From NCBI GenBank assembly GCA_009760855.2, contig WPIO01000082.1:186001-250000 (forward strand): DNA of 64,000 bases, in the 5' to 3' direction. Each line of letters begins with the position of its first letter. Positions within the stretch are counted from its first letter, which is position 1. Below, piece after piece: positions 51,131-60,589 of this stretch. Below the pieces are notes generated by a model. That model saw only the letters and a program-made list of their open reading frames with translations, ran no database searches and was not told the origin of the DNA. The position numbers and the translations under genes are program-made. This stretch comes from Cristatella mucedo. Its lineage: Eukaryota > Bryozoa > Phylactolaemata > Cristatellidae.

Positions 51131-52474
51131 TCACAAAGTTCTTCTAGAGCGCCTCTCATCTCGCCTGGGCATCACTGGCACTGCTCTGCAGTGGTTCAGG
51201 TCCTATCTCAGTGGGAGACTCCTGAGTATTGACGTGAATGGATAAAGATCATCTGAGGTACCTCTGAAATATGGTGTACATCAGGGCTCCGTGCTAGGTC
51301 CAGTTCTTTTCATGGTTTATACTCTGCCTCTTGCTGATATGATTGCCAAGCACAATCTAGGCTTTCACTTCAATGCGGATGACACTCAGTTGTACCTTTG
51401 CTTTGATCCCTCCCAGCCTTCGAGCACCTCAAATTCTCTCAACTCACTTGCTGCATGTATTGATGACATCCGCACATGGATGGCAGCAAATTTTCTAAAA
51501 TTAAATGACGATAAAACTAACTTACTAGTTATAGGCAAACCCAGTGCGATTCAGAAATTGGAAAGGCTGACTCTCAAAATTGGCTCTGCTAGCATATCTC
51601 TTATTGAATCAGCTCGAAATCTAGGTGTCGTATTCCAAAGCGACCTCTCGTTTGACGACCATATCAGCTCCACAGTCAAATCTGCCTATTTTCAGCTTCA
51701 TAACATTGCTAAAATTCGGGCTTGTTTAGATAAGGATACCACATCTAAGTTGATCCATGCATTCGTGACATCCCGTCTCGACTTCTGCAACTCACTGCTC
51801 GCCGGCCTACCGGCATGTGCGATCAGGCGATTGCAGCTGGTGCAAAACTCTGCAGCTAGGCTTGTCTGTCGTGAGTGTCGCAGTTGCCACATTACTCCAC
51901 TTCTCGCCGACCTGCACTGGCTACCAGTCAAGCAACGGATTGACTTCAAGGTTTTGTCGCTCACTTTTAGGTCCCTTCATTCTTTGGCTCCAGCCTACCT
52001 CTCAGATATACTCCCCCATCAGGTCAAGCACCATACCACCCGCTTTTCGGAATCCAACAGTCTACAAATACCCTGTACAAACCTCAAATCTTTTGGTGAC
52101 CGTGCATTTAGTTCGTATGCTCCCAAAGCCTGGAACTCCCTCCCGACCTGCGTCAGAACATCCCCTGACCTGACCACATTTAAAAAGGACTTAAAAACAC
52201 ACCTACTTAGGACAGCATTTAGTGGGCCCTTGTGATTCGTCCTTGATGTGCTTATGCGTGCTGACACTGTGCATGCTGCCACTAACCACATTTGCATGCT
52301 GACCCTGTGCATGTCACCCCTAACCATGTTATTCATTTTGTTTGCTTATCAAGTATGATTTTACTCACCATTCAATTGCATTTCCTTTTGCAGCAAATGT
52401 AAAGCGCCTAGAGAGAGAGATTGAGTTCTCTGAGGGTGCTTTATCAAGTGCATTATTATTATTATTATTATTAC
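51131..52474 (+). mobile_element. LINE-A copy, RT 3' half and tail
   Basis: Very similar to bases 46435-47773. It begins within the RT at the HKVLLERL segment and carries the frame 51291-52235 (314 codons) through to the natural LINE-A ORF end, then the untranslated region, the hairpin (AAAGCGCCTAGAGAGAGAGA) and (ATT)n to about 52474. The catalytic box reads FNADDTQLY instead of FYADDTQLY, and TAA near 51243 breaks the upstream part. Confidence 0.93.
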
Positions 52475-52577
52475 CTATAACAAAGAACTATTTGTCTTAC
52501 TCCTTTAGCCAAACCAATCTCAATAAAATCCAAATAATTTGGTGTTATGAAACCAGAATAATTTAGAACAGGATAGG

Positions 52578-53000
52578 TTATATCAAACGAGATTGGTGTC
52601 TCATACAAATCTTCATAAATTGTAAAGTTTGTAATGAATCACCAAATAATAATATGTCATTATTTTCAATACCATAATACTTTATATTAGGTAAATTAAA
52701 AGGCAAAAAATTAGGAGAATACAACTTATAATAGTAATGCATAACTATATTGTCATATTCTTCAGATGATTTATTTATATTTACAAAAATGGTTGATTTC
52801 ATAACGTTATAGTTAATTTTTGTTCCATGATCATCTATTATTAAAAATGATTCATCTTCAATTTTCCTTCCATAAACTGAATAATTAGTTTTAACATCAA
52901 TAAAATTAGAATTTTTTTATTTATATCTGTTATGTTTATTGTTATCTTTGAGTAAGTTGGCTTTTTTAATTTCATATCTGATAACTTTGCTGAACAAAAA
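52578..53000 (-). pseudogene. Possible C-terminal part of fibre-like gene 1
   Basis: The - strand reads a diverged frame containing VKTNYSVYGRKIEDESFLII and KSTIFVNINKSSEEYDNIV, then IKYYGIENNDILLFG, ending at a stop near 52578. It lies directly 3' of fibre-like gene 1 and has the mixed beta-rich look of a fibre head, but there is no recognised domain. It may equally be a separate gene. At least one stop lies at its upstream end. Confidence 0.35.
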
Positions 53001-53047
53001 AAATATCAGCGGAGTCGTTAGATAAATAGTAACATTTTTAACAGTTA

Positions 53048-54368
53048 TTATACCATCTGATTAAAATGATTCATTATAAGCTGGAATGTTTCTATACAAG
53101 AAATAATGAAATCATTATAAGCTGGAATGTTTCTATACAATGTCGAAGAAACTCTATCTTTCGTGTACAAACCATCAGTAGAATTATTAAAAAACAGTCT
53201 ATTTACTTCTAACTTTCCATCTATTATTTCTTGATTTCCTTTTCCAACCTTTGTATCAACATATTGTTTTGTCGATATATCACTTGTATTAATTGGATTT
53301 TTTATATTGACATCTGTTTTACTTATCAGACAAATCTCCCCGTTTAATTTCATCAGATTCTTTTCTTATACAATTATTATCAGAAAATGTTTTACTAATA
53401 GCTTCTAATGAATCAACAGCAGAACCAATATTTGTTATTCTGTATGAATCAAGGTCCAAAGTTCCATTCATTTCTTATAATTTTCTACTAAGCATTTCTA
53501 GGATATTGCTATATAAATAGTAGCATTTATATTTTTATCAAATAAATCTAATCCAGATATACAAGCTGATGATGGTACTATTTTTTATTTGCATCAAGCA
53601 TATTCCCACCGTACGATTGATTTCACAATGGTATTAATGTTGATGGAAATGGTATTACTATACCTTTTCTTCTAGTTATAATTGTATACAATGTTGCAAC
53701 AACAAACAATCCTCTATTAATAACAGTATCAACTAAATTAGAAACCCATATACCATTAATTTTTTTCCATATAATTGTGTGGTTAAAGATCCATCAACCA
53801 TCCCTTTAAAACGTAAGGTAGTAATATTTCCATAAGATATTCTATTAAGATAATTAAAGTTTACACCGTCATTTGGATTTAAAGGATCGTTTTATATGTA
53901 AATATAATTATCATTCATATCTAAATTTTCATTTATAACTCCTCCAGTTACTTTAAGAAAATTACTATCCATGTAGAGTTTATTTGGAACATCACTACAA
54001 GAAATAGGAGGTATACCAACACTTACAATTCCGTTTACAGTTAATGTTCCATCTATAGTTCCACCTGTTTTTGATAGTTTAGTGTCTGCATAGTCCTTCG
54101 TTGCAGCATCATTAGAATTTAAAGGATTTGCTATGTCTATCAAACGATGATTATTCATATCAATATTACCATCAGCAGTAGTTCCTCTCGTAACTTTAGT
54201 AACCAAACTTGTGTCTATATACTTTCTGTTTATTGCATCACCAGCATCAACAGGATCATCAAGATGATTTATCAAGTTATTATTCATATTTAGATTTCCT
54301 GTGAGTACCTCACCACTTTTGCAAATATAGTTCTTTGCACTACTTTCTTTTTTTATATACCCTAACAT
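53048..54368 (-). pseudogene. Fibre-like protein 1 with phage-tail-type repeats, broken
   Basis: The first open part (54368-53892, 158 codons) begins MLGYIKKESS and contains a unit of about 40 residues repeated three times, each with N-P-x-x-x-x-D-A-x-x-K-x-Y-x-D logic: DDPVDAGDAINRKYID (residues 37-52), NPLNSNDAATKDYAD (81-95) and PPISCSDVPNKLYMD (120-134). After a stop, further pieces lie in other frames (NDPLNPNDGVNFNYLN near 53870, NPINTSDISTKQYVDT at about 53300). Such units form trimeric shafts in phage tail fibres, where they help bind hosts. In this virus a receptor-binding fibre is the likely role, by inference. A 41-bp direct duplication of TCATTATAAGCTGGAATG sequence (53071 and 53112) is present. 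Multiple frameshifts and stops make it non-functional here. Confidence 0.65.
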
Positions 54369-54371
54369 TTT

Positions 54372-55506
54372 CTATACAATAATAAAAATAAAATCTATAT
54401 AACATATTCCACTTGCAACAGTAAACTTATCAACAACGTAAGTACAACTACCATCAATATTTATTACTAAAATCAAACTTTCACTAACTCCATAAGTATT
54501 ATCAGCAGTCAACTCCAAATAAGAATTGGTTTTATTAGTTGCATTCATAATTTAGGACAGCATTTAGTGGGTCCCTGTGATTTGTCCTTCACGTGCTTAT
54601 GCGTGCTGACCCTGTGCATGCTGCCACTAACCACATTTGCATGCTGACCCTGTGCATGTCACCCCTAACCTTATTATTCATTTCGTTTGTTTTTCAAGCA
54701 TGATTTTACTTACCATTCAATTGCATTTCACTTTACAGCAAATGTAAAGCGCCTAGAGAGAGAGATTAAGTTCTCTGAGGGCGCTTTATCAAGTGAATTA
54801 TTATTATTATTATTATAATTCTTGATATCATACCAAAGTTAGTTAGTTTGCCAGGAATAAATGTTTTGAGATTAGTTGCATATGCAATAGTCCTTCCTGT
54901 ACATGGTTCAATAATTGTCCTATCACTAGATGTTATCTGTTGAAATGAAAAACCACCATCACTTCCATTAACATTATTACTAAGTCCTCGCATATCAATT
55001 TTAAATAAGCTAGGATGCGTATTTGAACTTGCCCCTAAATATCTAAATCCTACTTGCTTATTATTGTCAACATATTTCTTTGTTACAATGTCAGAATCTT
55101 TTAAGTTTATAATATTCTTTCCACCCATATTCATATTTGTTGTTGCATTTCCTTGAAACACTTGTGTCATACTCTTCAACAATCCATAATTTATTACTTT
55201 AGATGGTTTTGAATCAGAGTATGTAGTTCCATCAGCAGAATTTCCTGATATGCCAGTAACATTTGTGCATCTCATTTGTGACATTGCTTTTGCATTACTC
55301 TTTGGTAATAGTTCAGATAAGCTTGAAACACTTGCTAAGTCACCTGAAACAATAGTAGCAACATTACCACCAAAGTTTGAACTAAGAACGTAATCCAATC
55401 TTATTGCATCACAATCATTAACAGGATATCATGTGTTGTTTATCTTATTTCTATTTGCATTAAAATCACTATCGAAGTGTCCATTAATCTTATAAAGTTT
55501 TTCCAT
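54372..55506 (-). pseudogene. Fibre-like protein 2, split by a LINE-A tail
   Basis: The ATG at 55504-55506 opens a frame with an in-frame TGA at 55429-55431, then continues open from 55398. It contains SNFGGNVATIVSGDLASVS, one fibre-type unit NIINLKDSDIVTKKYVDN, then a Gly- and Ser-rich part with SNNVNGSDGGFSFQQITSSD. At 54820 a truncated LINE-A copy interrupts it. On the other side the frame resumes at 54549 and ends with a TAG at 54372-54374, four bases before the start of fibre-like gene 1. The two genes are therefore co-directional neighbours and probably encode related shaft and head proteins. The role is inferred from the repeat only. Confidence 0.6.
54553..54814 (+). mobile_element. 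LINE-A 3' end inserted in fibre-like gene 2
   Basis: Only the last 260 bp of LINE-A are present: the end of the coding region (TTTAGGACAGCATTTAGTGG), the untranslated part, the hairpin with AAAGCGCCTAGAGAGAGAGA, and (ATT)n. Direct repeats ATAATT flank it at 54547-54552 and 54815-54820 and are likely the target-site duplication. Confidence 0.93.
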
Positions 55507-55529
55507 TGACTTATATATATATATCAAGA

Positions 55530-56265
55530 AAAAGGGTGGATTAGTTGGAGAAGATATAAAACAATGAGTAGATGCAACCAAAAAAGTTGTATCAGGCGTA
55601 ACAACTGCAACTGAAGTTGGATCAAAAGCAGTGATAAAATATAACCTAAAATTGCTATTAAACTATCAATACAAGCATCAAACAATATAGCAAAGATAGT
55701 TCTAAAAGTATTACAATTGTTTAAAGTTATTGGAGGTGTTACTAAAGCGCTAGGAGGATTTTTGTTATGAGTAACAGGAATAGTTGATTTAGGATTGCTT
55801 ATAAAAGAAATTGTTGACGATGTTGCATCAGGTAAGTATGGTCAAATATTCTGGAAAACAATGGCAGATAAAAAAGAAGGACTCTCAAAGATGGTTGCAT
55901 CATTAGAAGTAGGTTATTATATCAATGAGATATTACTTGAAGCAGAGAAAGCAAATAGTGATTGGTATCTAAATCCTAGTAGATTTCTATCGGATACATT
56001 TGGTGAAGAAGTATCTAGGGATGCAGCACAACTAGATCCTATTGCTTGGATAAAGAACTTCTTAGACATGAGAGGTGGTTTTCTATTTGCGATTCCTGCC
56101 ATCATTGCAAGTATAGCAAATGTTATTGGAACAGTTGGATTAGCAGTAGGTATTACAGTAGCAAATGCTGGGTTGATTAAGAAGATAGTTGATGAAACAA
56201 TCTATACCGCTAGAGCTCCTAAAATGGATTCTCATGAACAAAGAATGAATGACTCTCCAAAGTGA
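55530..56265 (+). pseudogene. Putative membrane-active minor capsid protein
   Basis: The main open part (55795-56265) reads IKEIVDDVASGKYGQIFWK, then NPSRFLSDTFGEEVSRDAA, and a hydrophobic C-terminal segment with FLFAIPAIIASIANVIG and TVGLAVGITVANAGLI. Upstream the same protein continues in broken frames from about 55530 with in-frame TGA at about 55566 and 55768. A helical body plus a hydrophobic end resembles minor capsid proteins that disrupt membranes, such as adenovirus protein VI, but no homology was tested. The 3' end overlaps the start of the next gene (ATG 56249). Confidence 0.45.
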
Positions 56266-56600
56266 AAGATTAAGAAATGCTATTACTGACATTAGAAATA
56301 TGATAGAACTGTTGGATAAAGGTGTAGATATTGATTTATCTGATAAAGTGCAAAATGCAGAAGTTAAAAATATATTGGATTACTTGAAACAAGGAAAGGA
56401 AATTAGTGGAAGAATCCGGTCTTAGTTATTCTGAAGATTTAAAGAGAGACATAAGAAAAGTAGAAGCTTCAACAGTTGGTGGTAAAAAACAATGTGATTT
56501 AAAGCGGAGGGTGCGATGTTATTGGCTAATGTATTTGCACAAGGAAAAAGTCAAGAAGAAATACATAGAGAAATACTAAAATAACGTGATGATTTAAAGA
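56249..56600 (+). pseudogene. Small charged helical viral protein, frameshifted
   Basis: The ATG at 56249 overlaps the preceding stop. The first frame encodes SERLRNAITDIRNMIELLDK and NAEVKNILDYLKQGKE, then a frameshift at about 56405 leads to GLSYSEDLKRDIRKVEAS. The protein would be about 110 aa, helical and charged, with no known domain. The arrangement suggests translational coupling with the membrane-active gene. Confidence 0.45.
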
Positions 56601-56613
56601 AACGTAGTAGCAA

Positions 56614-57134
56614 CTAGTAGTCAGTATATTGAAGTATTTTGTTATCATCTGTAAACGTAAATGTAAAATTTAGCCTTGCAAATTCGATGTTTAGACGTAT
56701 TACTGTCATATCATGATCACAAGCCGCATCTTTTTGATCATCAAAATATCCAAGGTGTTTTATATCTCCAACTATGCGGATATATGATTTATATTTGTTT
56801 GCTCTTTTGTCAAAACACACTCCTATAAAATCAGATAATAGATATTTTCGATTTTCTTTATTTCTATTGTTTTCTGAATAAGAAGCAATTCTTAGATTTG
56901 AAATTTTATTCATCAGATTTGTACAAAATTAACGTGATCTATTTGAAAGATAGGCATTTCTTTATTATTGATAAACCACGCCAAGCGATGAGCTTTATAT
57001 CTTTTACTGTAAATACTGATAATTATATAACCATATTTGTCTCAACTTCCTGCAGTACTTCCATGTATGTATACCACCTCTACTTACCTTCCACGTAAAA
57101 ACACCGGTGAAAGCGTTGTAGTCCAAAAGTTCCA

Positions 57135-57135
<1 letters not shown>
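56614..57135 (-). pseudogene. HNH homing endonuclease with AP2 domain, broken
   Basis: Reading down from ATG 57133-57135 gives ELLDYNAFTGVFTWKVSRGG, the usual N-terminal segment of phage-type HNH endonucleases. After a frameshift near 57050 the HNH core follows: RYKAHRLAWFINNKE and FQIDHVNF (His, Asp-His and Asn positions). Two stops near 56930 are followed by the open frame 56913-56614 with NKISNLRIASYSENNRNK, the C-terminal HNH segment, then an AP2 DNA-binding domain GVCFDKRANKYKSYIRIVG, HLGYFDDQKDAA and a final ARLNF. HNH-AP2 enzymes are mobile, site-specific DNA-cutting genes common in phages and large DNA viruses. It lies antisense between virion genes, as a free-standing homing gene would. 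A (GA)n tract abuts its start. Confidence 0.78.

Positions 57136-57136
<1 letters not shown>

Positions 57137-57169
<33 letters not shown>
57137..57169. repeat. (CT)n microsatellite
   Basis: Sixteen CT units lie immediately upstream of the HNH gene start. Read on the - strand they add an Arg-Glu run to the N-terminus, probably not part of the original protein. Confidence 0.95.
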
Positions 57170-57170
<1 letters not shown>

Positions 57171-57268
57171 AATACAGCAACTGAATCAATTCTAGTAGTA
57201 CAAACTTCATCAAATGACATTTCTATACACTACTTTAAAAAATTTAAAATAATTTAATTTACCATAGA

Positions 57269-57880
57269 ATGGAATACTAAGAAGTGAAGGTTAGCATTTC
57301 TCAACATCAAAAGAATCTTATTGCTAAATCAAAAGAACCAGTTTCAATAAGACTGAAAAATACTAATTTATCTGGAACAAATTCTATCTTTGTAACAAAG
57401 ACTCAGCTAGCAAGAATTGAAAAGTGTAAATCAAAAGGGATAGGATTTCAATTGAATTTTAGTCTTAAGCAACTTATAGCAAATAGAAAACACGGTTCTG
57501 GTATTATTGACTTTATAAACAAATTAACAGGTAATCGTGTGATGCGTCTTCCGTCAAACGTGAAATTAGAAGAAGTTCCAGGTTGTTCCTTCAATAATGC
57601 AGGTCGTTATTCGTATGTAGGACCAGGGACAAAGTATAAAGAAAGGATGAATCAGGTATACGAAGGAGTTAATGATTTAGACAGGGGTGCTTTAGTGCAC
57701 GATAGTCTATACACAGAAACCTCATCTATATCTGAACCTAAAAGAACAGAAATCCCTAATTTATCTGATCTAGTTCTTGCAGAATCTGCAGTACGTATTG
57801 ATTGCTCTTGATCCTAGACAACCTGCTTATGTTCGTGAGGATGCTAAGACTGTTGACTATGTGTGTTTTTTGCATCTAGT
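57269..57880 (+). pseudogene. Phospholipase A2 virion protein, frameshifted
   Basis: The ATG at 57269 is followed by TAA at 57278 in the same frame; the frame is then open to 57811. The N-terminal part (VSISQHQKNLIAKSKEPVSI, then QLNFSLKQLIANRKHGSGII) resembles a short conserved motif of adintovirus and Polinton core proteins ending in a Gly pair used by viral proteases. The second half is a parvovirus-type PLA2: Ca-binding loop YSYVGPGT, catalytic pair LVHDSLY and a downstream LAESA helix. A frameshift at about 57795 puts the conserved end (LDPRQPAYVREDAKTVDYV) in another frame. In related viruses this enzyme acts on host membranes during entry. The copy here is inactive. The 3' end overlaps the end of a convergent gene (57876). 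Confidence 0.82.
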
Positions 57881-58500
57881 AATCATCAGGATTGAATACA
57901 ACTTTTTTACCAACATTATAAACTTTAAGTTGATCAATCTTTAGTCTAATATTAAATCTTTCTTCAGAGTTCAAAGTGTATTTAGTTACATAACCTCCAT
58001 CAAGAATACCTGTTATTGCAAAGTGAGTTCCAAGTTTTTGAATTACATCAGTAATACTGTTGAATTGTTTGTTCTTTTGATCGCAGAATATACTTGGTTT
58101 GCTACAAAAATTAACTCTTAATCCAATTGCAGATCTTTAAGTCAAATCATAACCAGTGAATTCAAGTTTGTTACTTGCTCTTTCTACAATATCTTGAAGA
58201 GCAAGAAGCTGGTTTGGTCCAGTGGTTAAGGTGCTCGGCCCCCCCCCCCCCGCCGACCAAAGTCTGGCTGAGGTCGTGAGCTCGAGCCCGGACGCATATG
58301 TGAAGCGCCTGAATAGAGATTAAGTTCTCTTGGGGCGCTATACAAATGAATTATTTTATTTTTTAATATATATCCATGCACTGAAGTAAGGCTTAGAATC
58401 TTTAGTAATTTTCTCTTCACTTAACTCGAACTGGTTTTCCTTTTGGGATAACGACTGAAGAATTTTAAAGCACTGCAAATTTCTTATCTTGGATTTCCAT
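57876..58500 (-). pseudogene. Unrecognised viral gene, split by a SINE
   Basis: An ATG at 58498-58500 starts MEIQDKKFAVL and is followed by frame changes to about 58365. The SINE at 58207-58362 interrupts the gene. Below it the frame runs from about 58205 to a TAG at 57876-57878 with LQDIVERASNKLEFTGYDL, then DVIQKLGTHFAITGILDGG and LKIDQLKVYNVGKKVVFNP. One stop (near 58138) lies in this part. It looks like a small beta-rich protein of about 150 aa. No family was recognised. It is convergent with the PLA2 gene. Confidence 0.5.
58207..58362 (+). mobile_element. tRNA-derived SINE, second copy
   Basis: The head GCTGGTTTGGTCCAGTGGTT (A box) and GGTCGTGAGCTCGAGCCC (B box) is followed by GTGAAGCGCCTGAATAGAGA and the rest of the LINE-A-type hairpin, then an AT-rich tail. 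It matches the copy at 36082-36246 over almost its whole length apart from a run of about 14 C. It is inserted into a viral gene, so the SINE family was active after the virus entered the genome. A clear target duplication was not found. Confidence 0.9.
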
Positions 58501-58559
58501 TTCTATACAGGGAAAGTAAAATGTTTAAATTAAATTAATAATTGCATTGTTTTTCCAAA

Positions 58560-58960
58560 ATAAGTTAGTTCCATTAATTTTAGAAAGCTTAAAAATCTTC
58601 TTCCACAATTCTTTTGATCGTATTCTTGCAGTTGAAAGGTCTGAAAACTTGTATAACATGGAAGAACTCAATTACTTCTGGCATTGATGGAGCACCAAAA
58701 GAATCAAAGTTAAAACAGTTATTAACTTTTTTAAGTGCCACCCAGTGATTTATTGCTAAATCTAATTTTCCAGTGTTGCAAATTAAAAAAATTCCGTTTT
58801 AATGGTTTTGTTAGCTCATCTCTTGCAAAGACACCTCTAAATATTTTTATATCTAATTTTTTACATAATTATTTATTTCTATATCTGTTAATGCTGTTGA
58901 TTTTACTTTTTTTTATTTCATCTATCGTCTCTTTAAGTTCAGCAATTATTTGTTTTTTTT
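58560..58960 (-). pseudogene. Adenovirus-type (adenain-like) maturation protease, broken
   Basis: The - strand begins TALTDIEINNYVKKLDI and FRGVFARDELTKP, the usual N-terminal signature of adenain-like proteases in Polintons and adintoviruses. After a frameshift near 58750 it continues with INHWVALKK (catalytic His) and FNFDSFGAPSMPEVIEFF (the Asp-containing segment). The expected active-site Cys segment with CG is not seen: after FNCKNTIKRIVEEDF the frame stops at about 58570. The enzyme belongs to the C5/Ulp1 cysteine protease group and would cleave capsid precursors. As seen the copy cannot be active. It is probably fused to or follows the Gly-rich segment upstream. Confidence 0.75.
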
Positions 58961-59216
58961 TTTACTTTTTATTCCTGAACCAATCTTTTTTCTATGTGCT
59001 AGTACTCCAGAACCAAGTTTCTTTCCATGTGTTAGTACACCAGTACCAACAGCAACACCTCTATTTTACAATTTTTGACTTCCTTCTACCACCGATTCTA
59101 CAAATTATTTTAACATACCTCTTAATCTTTTTTTACTATCTACTTCAAAACACTCTTCATGGACTGTATCAGTATTTTTCTTGCACTTCAAACAATAAAT
59201 TTCTATTTCTATAACT
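58960..59216 (-). pseudogene. Zinc-ribbon and GSG-repeat protein upstream of the protease
   Basis: Reading down from about 59216, IYCLKCKKNTDT begins a short zinc-ribbon-like frame that stops after RLRGMLK. The later part has tandem motifs THGKKLGSGVLAHRKKIGSG and a Lys-rich helix. Small CxxC proteins of this kind are common in Polinton-like viruses, and Gly-Ser-Gly sites resemble maturation-protease targets. No start ATG is visible (ATA at the expected place). Its relation to the protease frame is uncertain. Confidence 0.5.
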
Positions 59217-59241
59217 ATAAAAACTTTTTTTAATATAGAGA

Positions 59242-59905
59242 ATGACATTAGAAGTTAAAGCTTTTAATTTTGGGCAGAAAAAACCATACTGGTCATAAAG
59301 AACCATTGCCTAAAGCACCAATCAGAGCATTAGTGCTGGGCCAAGTGGTACAGGTAAATCTCAGTTAGTAATAAATTGGATATTTTATGGTATGCTAAAC
59401 TATGATACTGGTACTATCATTGCTTCAAGTTTAGAACAAAAGTTATATCGTGGTCTTATGTCAATGACAAAGGAAAAGAGTTCTTATGTTTGGATTAAAG
59501 ACGTTGATTCAATGCCATATGTTGACTCATACTAGAATTGTAAAAATGTTGTTGTACTAGATAACCTAATGACAGAAGATCAGCCTAAGATATTAGAATA
59601 TTTTACTAGAGATAGACATAAAGGATTGAACATATTTTATCTTACTCGTGGATTTAGTAATATTCCTAGACGAGAAATTAGAAACAATATAAATATGATT
59701 GTTATCTTTAAACAAAAAATACTGATATTGAGCAAAAATACTGATATTGAGTATATTTGTGATGCATATGTTGGTGATAGTGATAAGAAACAGTTTAAAG
59801 AATAGGTTAATTCTTGTACAAGAAATATGTTTTGACATTGTGTTATAGATCTAACTAAAACTGAATCAGAAGGAAGATTTTTGGTCTGTTTATAGTACAG
59901 GAAAA
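59242..59905 (+). pseudogene. Genome-packaging ATPase (FtsK/HerA type), broken
   Basis: The ATG at 59242 opens MTLEVKAFNFG. A one-base deletion just before the Walker A site shifts the frame. Walker A is GPSGTGKSQLV (59338-59370), Walker B is NVVVLDNLM with the Asp at about 59560, and a sensor-type segment IFYLTRGFSNIPRREIRNN follows. The order and spacing are those of the A32-like ATPases that pump DNA into capsids of Polintons, adintoviruses and NCLDVs. TAG at about 59533 and TGA at about 59833 break it further. The gene is divergent from the protease block on the other strand. Confidence 0.85.
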
Positions 59906-59943
59906 CAATTAATAACAGTTTTTAATACTTGATAGATATAGGA

Positions 59944-60558
59944 ATGATTAACGGAAAAATATACGCAAGTAAAAATAAACCATATATAGGAAGTGTTCAG
60001 GAAGCACTTGATTTAGAAACTAAACTAGAAAACTTGGAAAAGTTAAGAGTTGCTTCTATATTAAACAACAGACAAGAAATACAAAGGATTGAAGCAGAAA
60101 TGGCTATAAGAGATAAAATAGAACATGAATTAAATGAGCGTGCGCTAGAAAGATCAACTGATAATTCAGGAAAAGTTGTTTTTGAAAAAATTAACAAAAT
60201 AGACCAAGACTTGCAATTCAAATGAAGAATAATGAATAAATAAACAAGGCAATAGAATATAAAGGACCACAAGATATTTCTAGTGTTTTAAAAAAAGCAA
60301 TTACTGACATTGCATCTGGAAAACCTCAAAATGTTAATTATGAGGGTGAATCAATCAAAGACTCATGCTGCTAATCCAGAAATAAGAAATGAAATCGATA
60401 CTGTTCAGGAAAAATTAGCAGAAGAGCTTGGAATTAATCCAAGTACTGGCACACAAATCACTAAAAAAGCAAAAATAATTGACTTTAGTGTAGGTGATAT
60501 ACTTGATATTATTAAAGGTAAAGATAAAAAAATACCTCCCTATGTGAAAGGATAGTAA
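59944..60558 (+). pseudogene. Coiled-coil viral protein, frameshifted
   Basis: From the ATG at 59944 the frame encodes INGKIYASKNKPYIGSVQEA, then a long charged helix (LDLETKLENLEKLRVASIL and RIEAEMAIRDKIEHELNE) to a stop at 60225. Later pieces in other frames (AIEYKGPQDISSVLKKAITD and IRNEIDTVQEKLAEELGI) run to a stop at 60555. Start, end and strand suggest one protein of about 200 aa. No domain was recognised. Its place between packaging ATPase and penton-like gene suggests a virion protein. Confidence 0.5.
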
Positions 60559-60589
60559 ATGCGTTTAATAAAGAAAATAGAACAGTAAA

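Noticed and set aside
58735-59214. 159-codon + strand frame rich in Leu and Phe, membrane-like
   Set aside because: It is the antisense of the protease and zinc-ribbon gene; hydrophobicity arises from reading Lys- and Asn-rich sequence backwards.
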